The translations under genes and the position numbers were made by a program. The notes beneath the pieces were generated by a model that saw only the letters and a program-made list of their open reading frames with translations, did not search any database and was not told the origin of the DNA. From positions 4,791,001 to 4,855,000 of the forward strand of contig NC_088340.1 of the NCBI RefSeq assembly GCF_036884655.1: 64,000 bases of DNA. The letters are read 5' to 3'. Of this stretch, positions 36,901 through 48,781 are shown piece after piece (positions within the stretch are counted from its first letter, which is position 1; every line of letters starts with the position of its first letter). This stretch comes from Musa acuminata AAA Group (Eukaryota; Streptophyta; Magnoliopsida; Zingiberales; Musaceae).

Positions 36901-38404
36901 AAATCAAAGGAATTGATTTTGAGAAATCTAGTACAATCAGGAGTCTTAGGATCCGGTTCTCGTAATGACAAACAAATAAATATATCAACAGGATCTGAGG
37001 ACAACGATGTGGATGTTTGGGTGACAACAATGCAACCAAAGCTGGCAATGAGCAGCTCATGGCATCTACATGCAGGCAAAGACAAGCGGAGAATTTGGAG
37101 GCGGCCTGCCAAGTTGCCAATAATTCATCCTCCACAGACGCAGCTCAGTGCAATCGTGGACGCTACCGGAGACGAGGAGGAGGCACGTCGAATCTTATTG
37201 CAAGCTTTCGCCTGCACTGCGGATGTTGGCGTTGCATGTGAGTGTGGAGACGGATACGTGTGTGCTCGAAAAGGCCGAGCAGTGTGGATTGTCCATTTCG
37301 TTTGATAGATAGCAAAGTGGATTTGATGGACGATGTTGGCCGATATATGGCACGCAAGCTTTTCGTTGCGAAGGACCAAATATAGACGTGGGTAGCTCTT
37401 TTCACCACCATTTTTCTTTTTATCTTCTTTATTGATCGACGGAACCGTCCAACGAGAACGATAAGATTTTCTCTATAGCTCAAGTTTATTTTATCATATT
37501 ATAAATATATATATATATATATATATTTCTTCGAACATATCAATTAATTTAGTTGATAAAGACCTTGATAGTTAATCATAAAGTCCTGTCCTCGAATCTT
37601 ATTTTTATCATTTATAATAATAATAATAATAACCAATGATATCGACTAAAATAATTATGATCGATAATAATATCAATTCCTATACAAAGAAACATTACTT
37701 ATCTAATATGACCAACCTTTATCCTTCCATATTATGATTAATTCTTCCCATAATTATAGAGGGTACCATTACCAATAATGTTAATATATTCGAAATAAAG
37801 ATCTATATCCCAAAAAAAAAAAAAAGATTTCGATGTGACATATTGTGATTCGATTACTTGTGTTCATTTAATACATATATGTACTTCGATTCTCTTACGG
37901 GAAATGTTTGTAACAGGCTGAGCCCAATTGCATGAGGCTATGGTTTGGGCTCATATTGATGTATAAATAAGCTACATTTTGTTTGAGCGTCTCTCATACA
38001 CCAGTCCCTACCTTATCAAAGTAGTATTTAATTTTGGAAGGATCAAGAAATCAATTGTGTTTTATGTGACATTCTAACTTAGTCTACAAGTGAGGGAAGA
38101 TTCTATTTTAATTTTATGAGGATTAAGTAGGTTTACTATTATCGACTTAGGTTTAAGCATGGAATCAATGATCGGACTGAGTTTTAATTGTAATATCTAA
38201 ATTACATAATTTTATAGCTAAATTTTAATTGTTTAAGTAGGTCTGATATATAGGCAACTCAATGTCACATCATGTGTTTTCAAATATCTCATGACATTGA
38301 CATATTAATAGATTATGCACATATAAATGTTGAATCAATGTCACTTTGGACGTCTAGTCAACTTGACACATCAATCGCCGACACAAACCTACATGTATGA
38401 TGTA
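33904..38404. other. Intergenic DNA upstream of the bHLH gene
   Basis: No supported gene. Open frames near 34.2-35.2 kb and 36.9-37.3 kb lack family resemblance and overlap frames on the other strand. Sequence from 37.5 kb on is AT-rich with a (AT)n run near 37505-37527. Confidence 0.5.
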
Positions 38405-39105
38405 GTTATGACTAATGATATTAACATTAACTGTTAACCCTTTTAATAGTAATGTCTAACAATTCAGATATTCGATTTCACCATTCAATAATGGTCAGTA
38501 ATTTTATTTAATACTTTAAATTACTATAAAATATTTTATCTTTCAATAATACATTGATTATTTTTAAATCTTTCGAGTTCTTACTGGCCTAAGTATTATA
38601 GGTGCATTTGTTGAGCATGCTCTAAGAATAATTTTGCAGGGTTATTCGTAGACCCCTACTTCTTGACGTCGAACTATACGATTCAGTTTAAATTTAAACT
38701 ATAAATATGTCAAAAAAATAATATCTTAATTATAAACGATTTTAAAAAGATGTAATATATGTAATAAATTTTTAGATATTAAAATTTATAGGTATAAATA
38801 TACTATTTTTGTATTTTACAATGATAAACGTGTAAACACCTTGAAAAAAAAAAAAAAGAGTCGAAGTGACATGACGCATTTTTCATGCATAAACGATCAC
38901 TATGTGATCTACTCACCGCTCTTTGGTTGTCGAAGCCACTTCATCTACGAAGTATCAATTCACATGAGCTCCCAAAATAATACTAAGAATCTCACATCTT
39001 TGTGTTGCCAAAGATGCCATGTTCTAATGTTCGTCCCGATATTGGATGAAGAAGAAGGGTTCTCATCTGCATCTTAGCTCATCGATGTACGTGCGTATGC
39101 ATTGT
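38405..39105. repeat. Left copy of a duplicated non-coding block
   Basis: Matches 39568-40206 in the same orientation over most of its length, for example 'ttaacccttttaatagtaat' type sequence near 38437 and 'cataaacgatcactatgtga' near 38887. This copy holds about 86 bases (around 38790-38875) that the right copy lacks. Confidence 0.9.
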
Positions 39106-39567
39106 GATGAGGATAATAATAATGATGGGATGCAAACTGACATCACCTGCTCCCAGGTGATGTCTCCTGGGTCACGCGGACTAAGGAGTTGTATGGGTCG
39201 TTTGTCTCGGTTTGACCCGATAGCGTCGGGCCGAGGCATACCAAAACGCCGACCGAGGCACGTTGCCATCCTACAGGAGGCCGGTCCTTCATGCAACTCC
39301 AACGTCGGTGTCAGACGCCTTACCAGGTACGGTCCTGCTCCCTGCAAGCGGACACATCAAGAAACGATGACCTTCCCTATAAAAACTCTCACGTTTGGAA
39401 CGAGGAGGGAGGAAAAAACCCTCTAAAACTATGACTGACTTGATCGTCGGAGGGGTCGGGTCGAGCTCTCCCGACCCGACTTGTGTGCAGGGACGAAGAC
39501 GGAGCATCTCCCACCACATGCCTAGGTGAGGAGTTCCCTCCCAGAAGAAACAACTGTCCCATCGAGA
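39106..39567 (+). mobile_element. Ty3/gypsy-type LTR fragment between the duplicated blocks
   Basis: Shares ordered motifs with the LTR at the window's left end: 'ctgacatcacc' (39136), 'gaccgaggcacg' (39251), 'ccctataaaaac' (39374) and 'cttgatcgtcggaggggtcg' (39439). It lacks a clear 'ctaaca' 3' end and is followed directly by the right copy of the duplicated block, so it is truncated. Same family as 1-531 but strongly diverged. Confidence 0.65.
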
Positions 39568-40206
39568 TTATGCACTGATGATATTAACATTAACTGGTAA
39601 CCCTTTTAATAGTAATGTCTAACAATTCAAACGTTGGATTTCACAATTCAATAATGGTCAGTAATTTTGTATACTCAACTCTCACATTAATACTTTAAAT
39701 TACTATAAAATATTTTATCTTAGAATAATACGATAGTACATTGATTATTTTTAAATCTTTCGAATTCTTGCTAGCCTAAGTATCATATGTGCATTTGTTA
39801 AGCACACTCCAAGAACAATTTTATAGGGTTATTCGTAGATCCCTACTTCTTGACATCTAACTACACAGTTGGGTTCAATTTAAATTCAAACCACAAATAT
39901 GTCAAAAAAATAATATCTTAATTATAAATGATTCCCAAAAGATGAAATATATGTAAAAAAAAATTTAGATATTAAAATTTTTTTCATGCATAAACGATCA
40001 CTATGTGATCTACTCACCGCTCTTTGGGTGTCGAAGTCACCTTCATCTTCGAAGTATCAATTCACATGAGCTCCTAAAATAATACTAAGAATCTCACATC
40101 TTTGTGTTGCCAAACATGTCATGTTCTAATGTTCGTCCTCGATATCGGACGAAGAAGGGTTCTCATTTGCATCTGTAGCTCGTCGATGTACGTGCGCATG
40201 CGTTAT
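39568..40206. repeat. Right copy of the duplicated non-coding block
   Basis: Counterpart of 38405-39105, with scattered substitutions, short insertions (for example 'tatactcaactctcacat' near 39680) and one larger deletion. Substitution level suggests an old duplication. Confidence 0.9.
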
Positions 40207-41262
40207 ATGCACGAACCATAGAGTAAATCACAAGACAAACCCTCCATCGGTGTAAGAGTATTTATGAACACAAGGGCTTCAAAAGTTATACATAAATAGG
40301 CCATCAGCCAACCACACGAAGAAGGAATGAAGTCACGGACTCTGGACTACAACGTCATAGGTATCATCTATCTATCGATCTATCTATCCTGTTGTAACTA
40401 TCCCATTCGCCAAGGTCTCAAAACATGGAGAGGGCTACATCACTCTTTCCCCCTTAACCACCCCACCACCATCCATGACTTGGATCACAATGTAAGTCCC
40501 GCTCTCCATCCGGTGTCTTCATCGTTTGGAAGTTTCAAGCACTCAGAATGAGATGTAGCATCATCCATAGTACGTTCATGGACCATCAAACGATTCAATC
40601 TCAATATTGTGTGTATAAATAAATATTCTAGCTTTCTTATATTGCATCAATCATCCTTACAGTAGAATCTTCCGAGTGTTGGAAAAAATAGAACCAAATG
40701 TGAGCAAATAATATATTTTTAAAAAAAAATAATCGAAAGCAATGTTATAAGTCCCTCAATTATTTGAGAAAAACATTCACGAGAGAGCAAGATAGACTGA
40801 ATTTACTAATAGAAGAAATATTCAGTTGATACAAGGGACATATTATTTTTCTATAATAGAAAAATTAAAAAAATTAAAATAAAAAATAAAAAATAAAAAA
40901 TAAAAAATAAACAAAATCGATGATAAAATAAATCGATGATATGACTTGATTATTGTACTATATTTTTTATCTTTGCATCACACACCTCACATGGGGATAA
41001 GATTTTCTTTTATAAAAAATAAATGATAAAAATAATATTTAAGTTTAGAATATTATAATAATCTATTAAGGTCTTTATCAATCACGTTAATCAAAATATT
41101 TAATATGTCAAATGAGATCTAAACTTTCAATCTTTGATAAATTAGTATGATACATATGCAACACATGAAGATGAGATTGCAACCACCTACCATCTCTCTT
41201 TTTCTTTTTTAATATTTCACATAAAGATGTATATTATTTATCCATCTATTAAAAATACTTAC

Positions 41263-41307
<45 letters not shown>

Positions 41308-41786
41308 GCATCATATCAAAAGAATCCAATTATATATATTATGTCTGAACTATAACCTTAAAGCTTGACTTGAAGGATTAAATTGATGTAATCATTTGCG
41401 AGAGTGTCCAATTGAATCCGAGACAAGGAGAAGGATGGTGGCCGCCCACCTCTCACCGCAACAGTCCTAGCCATGTCCAGCCTTCCATGCCGCCTCCTGT
41501 CAACTGAGGCGGGCCACATCATGGCGCACCGATCGAGACAGCTGAGCTGGTACTGTCCTCGGCTTCCACGTGAGCGACTTGCGTCACTCGTGGCCACCCA
41601 CCTTGATGCTTACCCTCCCTGTACGTCACACATGCTCTGTTTCATATCGGCATGCGCGTGCGTTTCACGTGCATCGGAAGCTTCCGGGCGCTTTCCCCGC
41701 CCCCTTCAAAATCTTACTCGCGCCCGCACCCCCACCGACGCCGTTCTCACTTCGCCCCTGTTCGACTCGACCGCCGTCTTACTACG
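40207..41786. other. Intergenic DNA upstream of the RING-H2 gene
   Basis: No gene. Contains 'ctatctat' repeats near 40365, an A-rich patch near 40860-40915 and a (TA)n run at 41266-41304. From 41400 GC content rises into the promoter and leader of the gene. Confidence 0.5.
41266..41304. repeat. (TA)n microsatellite
   Basis: About 19 uninterrupted TA units some 480 bases upstream of the RING-H2 start. Confidence 0.95.
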
Positions 41787-43013
41787 ATGGCGTACGCCGG
41801 CTTCGTCGTTCTCCCGCTTACGCTGCTTCTGCTCAGCGCCCGGTGCGCCCACGCCCAGCCCTCCGCGCCGCCCTCAGATAACTACAACCCTTACTTCGGG
41901 GCGCCCAGCTTCAACCCGACCACGGCCATCGTGATCGTGTTCCTCGTGAGCGCCTTCTTCCTCGTGGGGTTCATCTCCATCTACATCCGCCACTGCGCCG
42001 GCGCCGACCCTCGTGGACCCGTGGCTGGTGCGGCCGCCCGGTCGCGGATGCTGCCGTGGCAGCAGCAGCAGCAGCAGAGGGGGCTGAGTCCGAAGGTGAT
42101 CGAGACGTTCCCGACTTTGGTGTACTCGGAGGTGAAGGGGCTCAAGCTCGGGAAGGGCGCGCTGCAGTGCGCAGTGTGCCTTAGCGAGTTCGAGGACGAC
42201 GACGCCCTCCGGTTGCTTCCCCGATGCAGCCACGCCTTCCACCCGGACTGCATCGACACCTGGCTCACCTCTCACGTCACTTGTCCCGTCTGCCGCTCCA
42301 ACCTCGCCGAAGCAGCTGACGACGAACCCCCGCCCGTGGTCTTCCCGGCACTCGAGGCCCCCGTTCCGTCGCCCCAGGGGCGGGAGGAGGAGGCGCTGCC
42401 GACGCCGCCATCGCCGGCGGGTCAAGCGACGATAGTCGTTGACCAGTCGGCTGGGGAAGACAAAAAGGCGGAATTGGCCCAGATAGAGAGGTTGAGGCGG
42501 GAGGTGGGGTCGCGATCGTGGCGTCGGCCGCCGAAGCTACCCCGTTCACACTCGACCGGGCATTCGGTGGCTCTGCCCGGGGATTACGTGGACCGGTACA
42601 CCCTTCGGCTTCCGGAGCACGTGCGGAAGGAGATCTTCGCTGCTCGGGAGCTCCACCGGTCGACGAGCTGGGACGCTCTCCCGACCGCCGACGAGGGGAG
42701 TTCCCGGCGAGGGTACCGCGGCACCGGCATCGGCGGCGGAGGTACAGGAGAAGGGAGCAGCTGCGGCGGGAGGAGCGTACGTCTGGGGAGGTCGGACCGG
42801 TGGCCGTCGTTCTTCATCCGGACCCTCTCGATGAAGGTTCCGGCGTGGGCGACGGCGAGGAGAGCGGACGGGGGCGATGAATCGGTGAAGAAGGGGGTAG
42901 GGGAATGCTCCTCGAGCGGCAAGTTCGCGGCCGTGAGGACGCCGTTCAACTGCCTCGGGGGCCGCGGCGACGACGACGAGTCATCCGCTGCCGCACTCGC
43001 CGGCCGAGTCTGA
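41787..43013 (+). CDS. ATL-type RING-H2 E3 ubiquitin ligase
   Basis: Intronless gene for 408 residues, as usual for ATL genes. Residues 1-23 look like a signal peptide; about 45-68 ([20 protein letters not shown]) is a transmembrane helix; [11 protein letters not shown] at 99-109 is the family's GLD-type motif. The RING-H2 finger spans C128 to C169 (CAVC ... CSHAFHPDC ... CPVC) with the Pro before the third cysteine pair and the Trp (DTWL) that contacts the E2. The C-terminal half is low-complexity with a conserved block near [20 protein letters not shown], as in the ATL6/ATL31 group, which acts in defence and carbon/nitrogen responses. The open frame extends 45 codons upstream, but the ATG given precedes the signal peptide. 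It ubiquitinates membrane-associated substrates, identities unknown. Confidence 0.92.
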   Translation: MAYAGFVVLPLTLLLLSARCAHAQPSAPPSDNYNPYFGAPSFNPTTAIVIVFLVSAFFLVGFISIYIRHCAGADPRGPVAGAAARSRMLPWQQQQQQRGLSPKVIETFPTLVYSEVKGLKLGKGALQCAVCLSEFEDDDALRLLPRCSHAFHPDCIDTWLTSHVTCPVCRSNLAEAADDEPPPVVFPALEAPVPSPQGREEEALPTPPSPAGQATIVVDQSAGEDKKAELAQIERLRREVGSRSWRRPPKLPRSHSTGHSVALPGDYVDRYTLRLPEHVRKEIFAARELHRSTSWDALPTADEGSSRRGYRGTGIGGGGTGEGSSCGGRSVRLGRSDRWPSFFIRTLSMKVPAWATARRADGGDESVKKGVGECSSSGKFAAVRTPFNCLGGRGDDDESSAAALAGRV

Positions 43014-45900
43014 CCGAGTCGAGCTCATCAAGTTTTGATATTTTCCGTTTCACTCAATACACTACACGGACGAAAAGGACTATCCAAATATAGGTGACGT
43101 GGCTTCATCACGAACGTACATATAAGACCAGTGTAATATATAATGCCACGTTTGATGTGATCAACCAAACGAAAAAGAAATGAAGTGTGAATTTTGCTAA
43201 AACAATCTATTTCTTTTTATTTTTATTGCATATAAAATATTAAGTGGATTCAATAAAATAAATAAAAGTTGTTGGATTTGCTGACGTCAATGTGGTTTCT
43301 GTCGGCAGTTACAAGGAACGGTAAACAATCGGAAGACGTCTATCCGATCCATTTGAATATGTTTCGAGCATTCTTTACTTATATATTTCGGATAAATTTA
43401 GGTAAAAAACAAAATAAATACTATGGCTAATTTTTACTAACTGTGACTTATTGATATCTAATCCGATTGAAATTTATATGAAGGTTTTAAAAGCCTAAAT
43501 TCTTTGAATATTCTCCCCCTTCGATGCATTGACTATTATATATCCAATCATGATCAATATGTTCGATAAAAATAAAATTACATATCATGACATACTGAGC
43601 ATACCAACATGTTACATTGACCTGTTTTATTGAGTTTTAACACCTTATGTATAAAAATAAAGAGTACAATGATGATAAAAATATCAAAGGAATGAAATAT
43701 TTTTTTAGTGCTGAGTTTTAATTTATTTTTATAATAGGGTTGGATAAGGTTGTGTTGAATATCTATGTAATTTTTGTCTCGACTTGACACATGACATCTA
43801 AATCATAGAAAAAAATAAAAAGTTGGACCACATTTCTGTTGAGGGTAATACTTTCTTCGCCACTAGTGGTTAAGAAGAATTGACTATGAAAGACGAATAC
43901 CAACATGAATATCGAGATTTGATATTTCTCTCGTCACTTGAAAATTTGAGATTCTAATTTGGGTGTCAAAATGATCTTATCGGAAACCCATCGAATGTCG
44001 ATCTTTTTATAAGTTGACATTCTCTGGATGACCTTTGACATCTCGGATAAAATCATAATAGCTCTTAGCATGGGTCGAATCCGAACCTAATCCGATTGAT
44101 CAATTATCAAAGGTCTCTCACCAACATAAGTCCTAACACCATCAATGACCGAACCATAACCTGACCTGCTGTTGAATCGAGATTTCTCGATTTGAAAATG
44201 TCCTGTGAACCCAACATTTCCAATCAAGTTGATTCGATTGGGTTCGGATCAAGAATGCCACCCCCCAAGTAGTCATAACACATATGATTGCAGTAAATAT
44301 TCAATCACTCATGCCTTAAACACTTCTTTATTCTATTGAACGTACGCATTGAAGGAAGATTTGATCGAGTGAAAAGGAACTCTCATCCTATCCTATCGAT
44401 GTAGATGGCTCATAAATTCTTGAGATATTATTGCGCAGTCGACTCCACCACACCACATCCTGTCACTGTTTTGCCATGAGCTACACGAGCAGTCTTTTTA
44501 ATGTCTCTCATTTTCCTCGATCCATTTGCTATTATCCTAAGCCACCCGTCGTATCAAACTCCATTGACGCCCACATAAAAGATGAAGCTCTTTTCTCTTG
44601 TAATCTCCAAGCTGTATCTTTGGCGCGATTGCTACCGTAGATGCATGAACCAAGAAAGATGTTTAGAGATTGAGGAAAGGGAAGATACAAGTAGCAAACC
44701 TTGGAAGTACATGCTGCAGAAGTCAAAACTTGCATCCCTTCTTGTCTCGCATGAACAAGTTGCAGGCTGACATCTCTGAATTCACGAACGTAAGAAACCA
44801 GTTGTCATACATCTGCCGAGATTCCCAGGCCTCAAAGAGCAACTTGCACCTTGAAAAGGATGAGGTCCACTTCTTCCAGTCCCTCTGATGGCGACTGCCT
44901 GTGGAAGACTAGCTCATGTTGTGTGGAACCGTTGACAATGGGGAAGCCATGCTGAAGAAGATCAACTGGTCAAAACAATCCTGGCTACACTATATGGAAG
45001 ATGTTCCTGAAGCCCATATTTGCACCGAAACCTCATGACACATTATGTGGAAGATGGTCAGAGAACACTGGCATCGAGAGAGAGGAGAGAGGAGAGAAGA
45101 GGAAGAGAAATGGCAGAAAAGAAACCATACTTCATTCACACTTCGGCTTAGGTTGATGCTTTACGGACTCAAAACTCCCATGTAGAAGAAGTGTAATTTG
45201 CTTCTCATAGTCTGCGCAGTTGACTATTTAGTACGGGAAATATAATCTCATGATCAGAATACACAACTATTTGATCTTGAAAGATCTACTTAGCATAACA
45301 ATACCTGTATATACGGTCAACTATGTTGGTTGATATCGAAGATTTCTTCTCTCAGTGATCCACACTGTAATATATAGTAATAACTTGTCAACAGAAGCAA
45401 CCTGATGGCCTCCAAAATAGGACAATCTGCAGATTATTGTACAAAGCTATGAGTTCAGTGGTATCATTTTATCCCAAACTTATCCTACTAAACCCAAAGA
45501 TCCAACACTTCTAAATGCATCAAACTTTAGAATGGCATTTCTTTGCCAAAAGGTTGAAATATTGTCAACATAAGAGACCAGCAGTGACAGATCTGATTCC
45601 ACTGTCATATAAGGGTAGATGCTATACTTCATGCTATGCAACCTAACAGGCTTGCTTTTAGTTGGGTTGTCTTCTCTTCTTCTATGTCCTATGCTCACAT
45701 GAAGTTTTCTTTTTACGTTGTTGGCCACCCAAGAGCGACAGATGTCATGACTTTTCCATCCCTTACTCCACCCAACTTTGAAGCCATCTCCTTTTCGCAA
45801 CTTGAAGCTTCAGTGCATTCAGATCCTGATTTCATGCAGATACTACGAGTCTCTCACGTTCAACTTGATAAAGATATGTATTGGGAATCTCCACAGATCA
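43014..45900. other. Intergenic DNA
   Basis: No intact gene. 43150-43800 is AT-rich. On the minus strand 44600-45000 there are two alternating frames with coding-like wording but several stops; I could not identify a parent gene. Confidence 0.45.
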
Positions 45901-45906
45901 TATAAA
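45901..45906 (+). promoter_or_regulatory. Probable TATA box of the GT61 gene
   Basis: TATAAA 45 bases before the chosen ATG, implying a leader of only about 20 bases. Confidence 0.55.
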
Positions 45907-45950
45907 GCAGCTACGCTTCCCATCTCATTGTGCCTACCTTGATGTGCACC

Positions 45951-47612
45951 ATGGCTTCCTCTGGCAAAGCCCAAGACCACAATCCCAAGTCCTTCTCCAA
46001 TCAGAGAACCTCCTCCCTCCCTGCTCACTCCACCAAGCGCTCCCTATGCTTCGTCACCACCTTCATCACCCTCCTCCTCCTCCTCCTCCAGATCGAAACG
46101 CTCAGATCATCCTTCTCCTCCTCTTCTCTGTCGTGGGCTTTATTCCCGAAAGCACTGCACGGGAACGAGCCCCCGTGCCATGCAATGGAGGAGCTCAACC
46201 TCGCCCGCTCCAGACTCCGCGAGTTGGTCACCTTCCTCCCACTCAAGGATGTAAGGTTCTCCAAGCAGCCGATGTCAGGCCACACTTGGTTCATGAGCTC
46301 CATTAACGATACCTTCGAGGACGACGACACCCAGCACCTTTACTTCCCATCCGAGACGTCAAACGGGAGGCTGTTATGCCTCTCAGCCCGCGACGTCTCT
46401 GATGGAGCCAGGAACTCGTATGCTTTAGCTTGGCCGGAGGCGCTTCCACGCAATGCCACACTCCTTGCCGGCCTAACCTTCGTTTCTGATACCCACTACG
46501 ATTACAGCAACCTGTGGCACGGGGTCTCAGCTATGGTGCCGTTCGTGTCATGGCACCAGAGGAAGCAATGCGTGGTTCCTGATCGCTGGGTGCTGTTCCA
46601 CTGGGGCGAGCTCAGGACTCGAATGGGCAGATGGGTGCAGACCCTGGCGGAGGCTGCGATCGGGGAGGTTAGGATCGAGGACTTCAAAGAGTACGGCGGC
46701 GGACCAACCTGCTTCGAGAAGGCGGTGGTGTTCAGGCACAACGAAGGGGCGATGAAGAAGCAGAGGAGGCGCGATGTGTACGACATGATGAGGTGCAAGG
46801 CAAGAGCTTACTGTGGCATCGCCGCAGAGGCCGCAGATCCGAAGGCCATTCGCATGACGCTGCTTCTTCGACTGGGACCGAGATCGTTCAAGAACGAATC
46901 CGAGGTCATTCGGATCTTTCGGGAGGAGTGTGAGAAGGTGGGCGGGTGCAGAATTAAGGTTGCATGGGCCAACAACATGACGTTCTGTGAGCAGGTAATC
47001 AGTCTCCCACTTCCTTCTCATCCCCTCCTATAAACTAAACGATGACTATATATTTAATTAAGGGGTTTCGAGGCAGCATTTAATGCTACAGAAACATCCT
47101 GTGGAACTTGACGTACTAAACCTGCAGTGAACACTGCGTACGTCCTGTGAACTAACTGGTTAAAAGCTAATAACGAACAACCTGAGCGAAGCAGCGTTTG
47201 ATCATTGACACAGGTGAAGCTAATGAGCGAGACAGATGTGTTGGTCTCTCCCCACGGAGCTCAGCTGACAAATTTATTCCTCATGGACAAGAACAGCAGC
47301 ATCATGGAGTTCTATCCCAAGGGCTGGAAGGAGCTCGCCGGCGTGGGGCAGTACGTCTACCATTGGATGGCCGACTGGGCCGGCATGCAGCATAAGGGCT
47401 CGTGGCGGGATCCTCAAGGCGAGAAGTGCCAGCACATCGATAACCTCCAGTGCTTCGACTTCTACAAAGACAAACAGATCGGGCACGACGAGGCACACTT
47501 CGCCGCCTGGGCTGCTAAAGTTCTCACCGAGGCGAAGGAACACAAGTTGGGGGAGGCATCCAAGACGAGCAGCCAGCCAGATCTTGGATCAGGTCGCTGT
47601 CCCTGTAGTTGA
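45951..47612 (+). CDS. Family GT61 glycosyltransferase, Golgi type II membrane protein
   Basis: Two exons, 45951-46994 and 47214-47612, intron 219 bp with GT-AG ends, giving 480 residues. A short cytosolic tail is followed by a signal anchor at about residues 32-47 (CFVTTFITLLLLLLQ), then a lumenal catalytic region. The intron joins CEQ to VKLMSETDVLVSPHGAQLTN, the hallmark of the DUF563/GT61 domain. MEFYPKGWKELAGVGQYVYHW and the closing IGHDEAHFAAWA also fit. Plant GT61 enzymes include xylan arabinosyl- and xylosyltransferases and the beta-1,2-xylosyltransferase of N-glycans; the donor and acceptor here cannot be told. I chose the ATG in ACCATGG; another in-frame ATG lies three codons upstream. 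Confidence 0.88.
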
Positions 47613-48781
47613 CCCCCCTGGCTGTGATGATAATGACAGAGCATCACGAGATGTCGACGGCCAATGCCAATGTCGACATGACCGCAGGATGGAACGCACT
47701 GCATTCTCTTGCAGTTTCCCTTCAACTTCTAGGTGCCTCATGATGACCTTGTTCCTTGTGTTCGAAGCTTATCACAGCCAAAGAGTTCACAAGGAGCTCA
47801 TGGTTGAAGAACCAGAGCTTCTTCAGAAGGATGGCTGCCGCAAACAAAAGCGGTGTAATGGCTTATGTTTAGGAATTCCCTCGAAAGCAAAATAAGAATG
47901 CACGAAGCTTCTGCATGCACATGGATGGGTCCATGTGATATGATGCATCACCGGGACGTGGAACAACATGATCAGGTGAAGCTCCCTGATAGATGCAATC
48001 TTAATACATTATACTAAGCCGCAAGATAAAGTAAGATGGATGCAAGCCGTGAGCATTAACCTATGGTTTAGTTTAGCTGTGATGATTGCAACACCATTCC
48101 ATAGCATTTTTATGCTCTGTCAGCACTTTGAAAAGAAGATTTGTGAAGGATTGTAGCTGCAAGACAGTGTAACTAATTTGCTGGTCATTTATCACACCAA
48201 GATTTGTTTCTGGATCTTTATCTTAATAGCTTTCATTGGTAAATAGGAACCACATCGTAAGTCTTGAATCTGAAGAAGATAAGCAGCATGCTGTCACACT
48301 TACACTTCAAAAATTATAAGACGGTCAACCACCAGTCAGATAAATGATCAGCTAACAAAAAAATAGGGGAAATGAATTGAGTTCTCATACCAACCAAATC
48401 TCTCACTCTTCCTGAATCCCCGTGAGATCTCGAAGAGGTACACGGTCTCTTATGTCAAAACAAATCATGATTTCCACACACACACACACAAAAAAGATTC
48501 TGTTCACAACGTCTATGTTAACAAGCTTAGTTTGCAGACAGTGTTTATATTGACGTGTTATAAATAAATTTGAAAATTGTTATAAATGCTAACCGACCAA
48601 TAGATGGGTAACCAAATGCATATACCACCTCCCCTATCAATATGCAAAGAACAATCCATGTCGACTGCCTACAACAGCTGGAAGATCAACAAACATCGAC
48701 TCAACTCAGCATCCTCCCTAACACAAGTCCTATGAAGTATGGTATTGTTGTTCAGAAGCATAAGAGTGTAAATGTCGTTAA
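47613..48781. other. Intergenic DNA between convergent genes
   Basis: Holds the probable 3' untranslated regions of the GT61 gene (plus) and the GEM-like gene (minus). A short (CA)n run is at 48477-48490. No gene seen. Confidence 0.5.

Noticed and set aside
36883..37305. Open frame of 140 codons ending in a Cys-containing stretch
   Set aside because: Does not start with ATG, overlaps several frames on the opposite strand, and no family is recognised.
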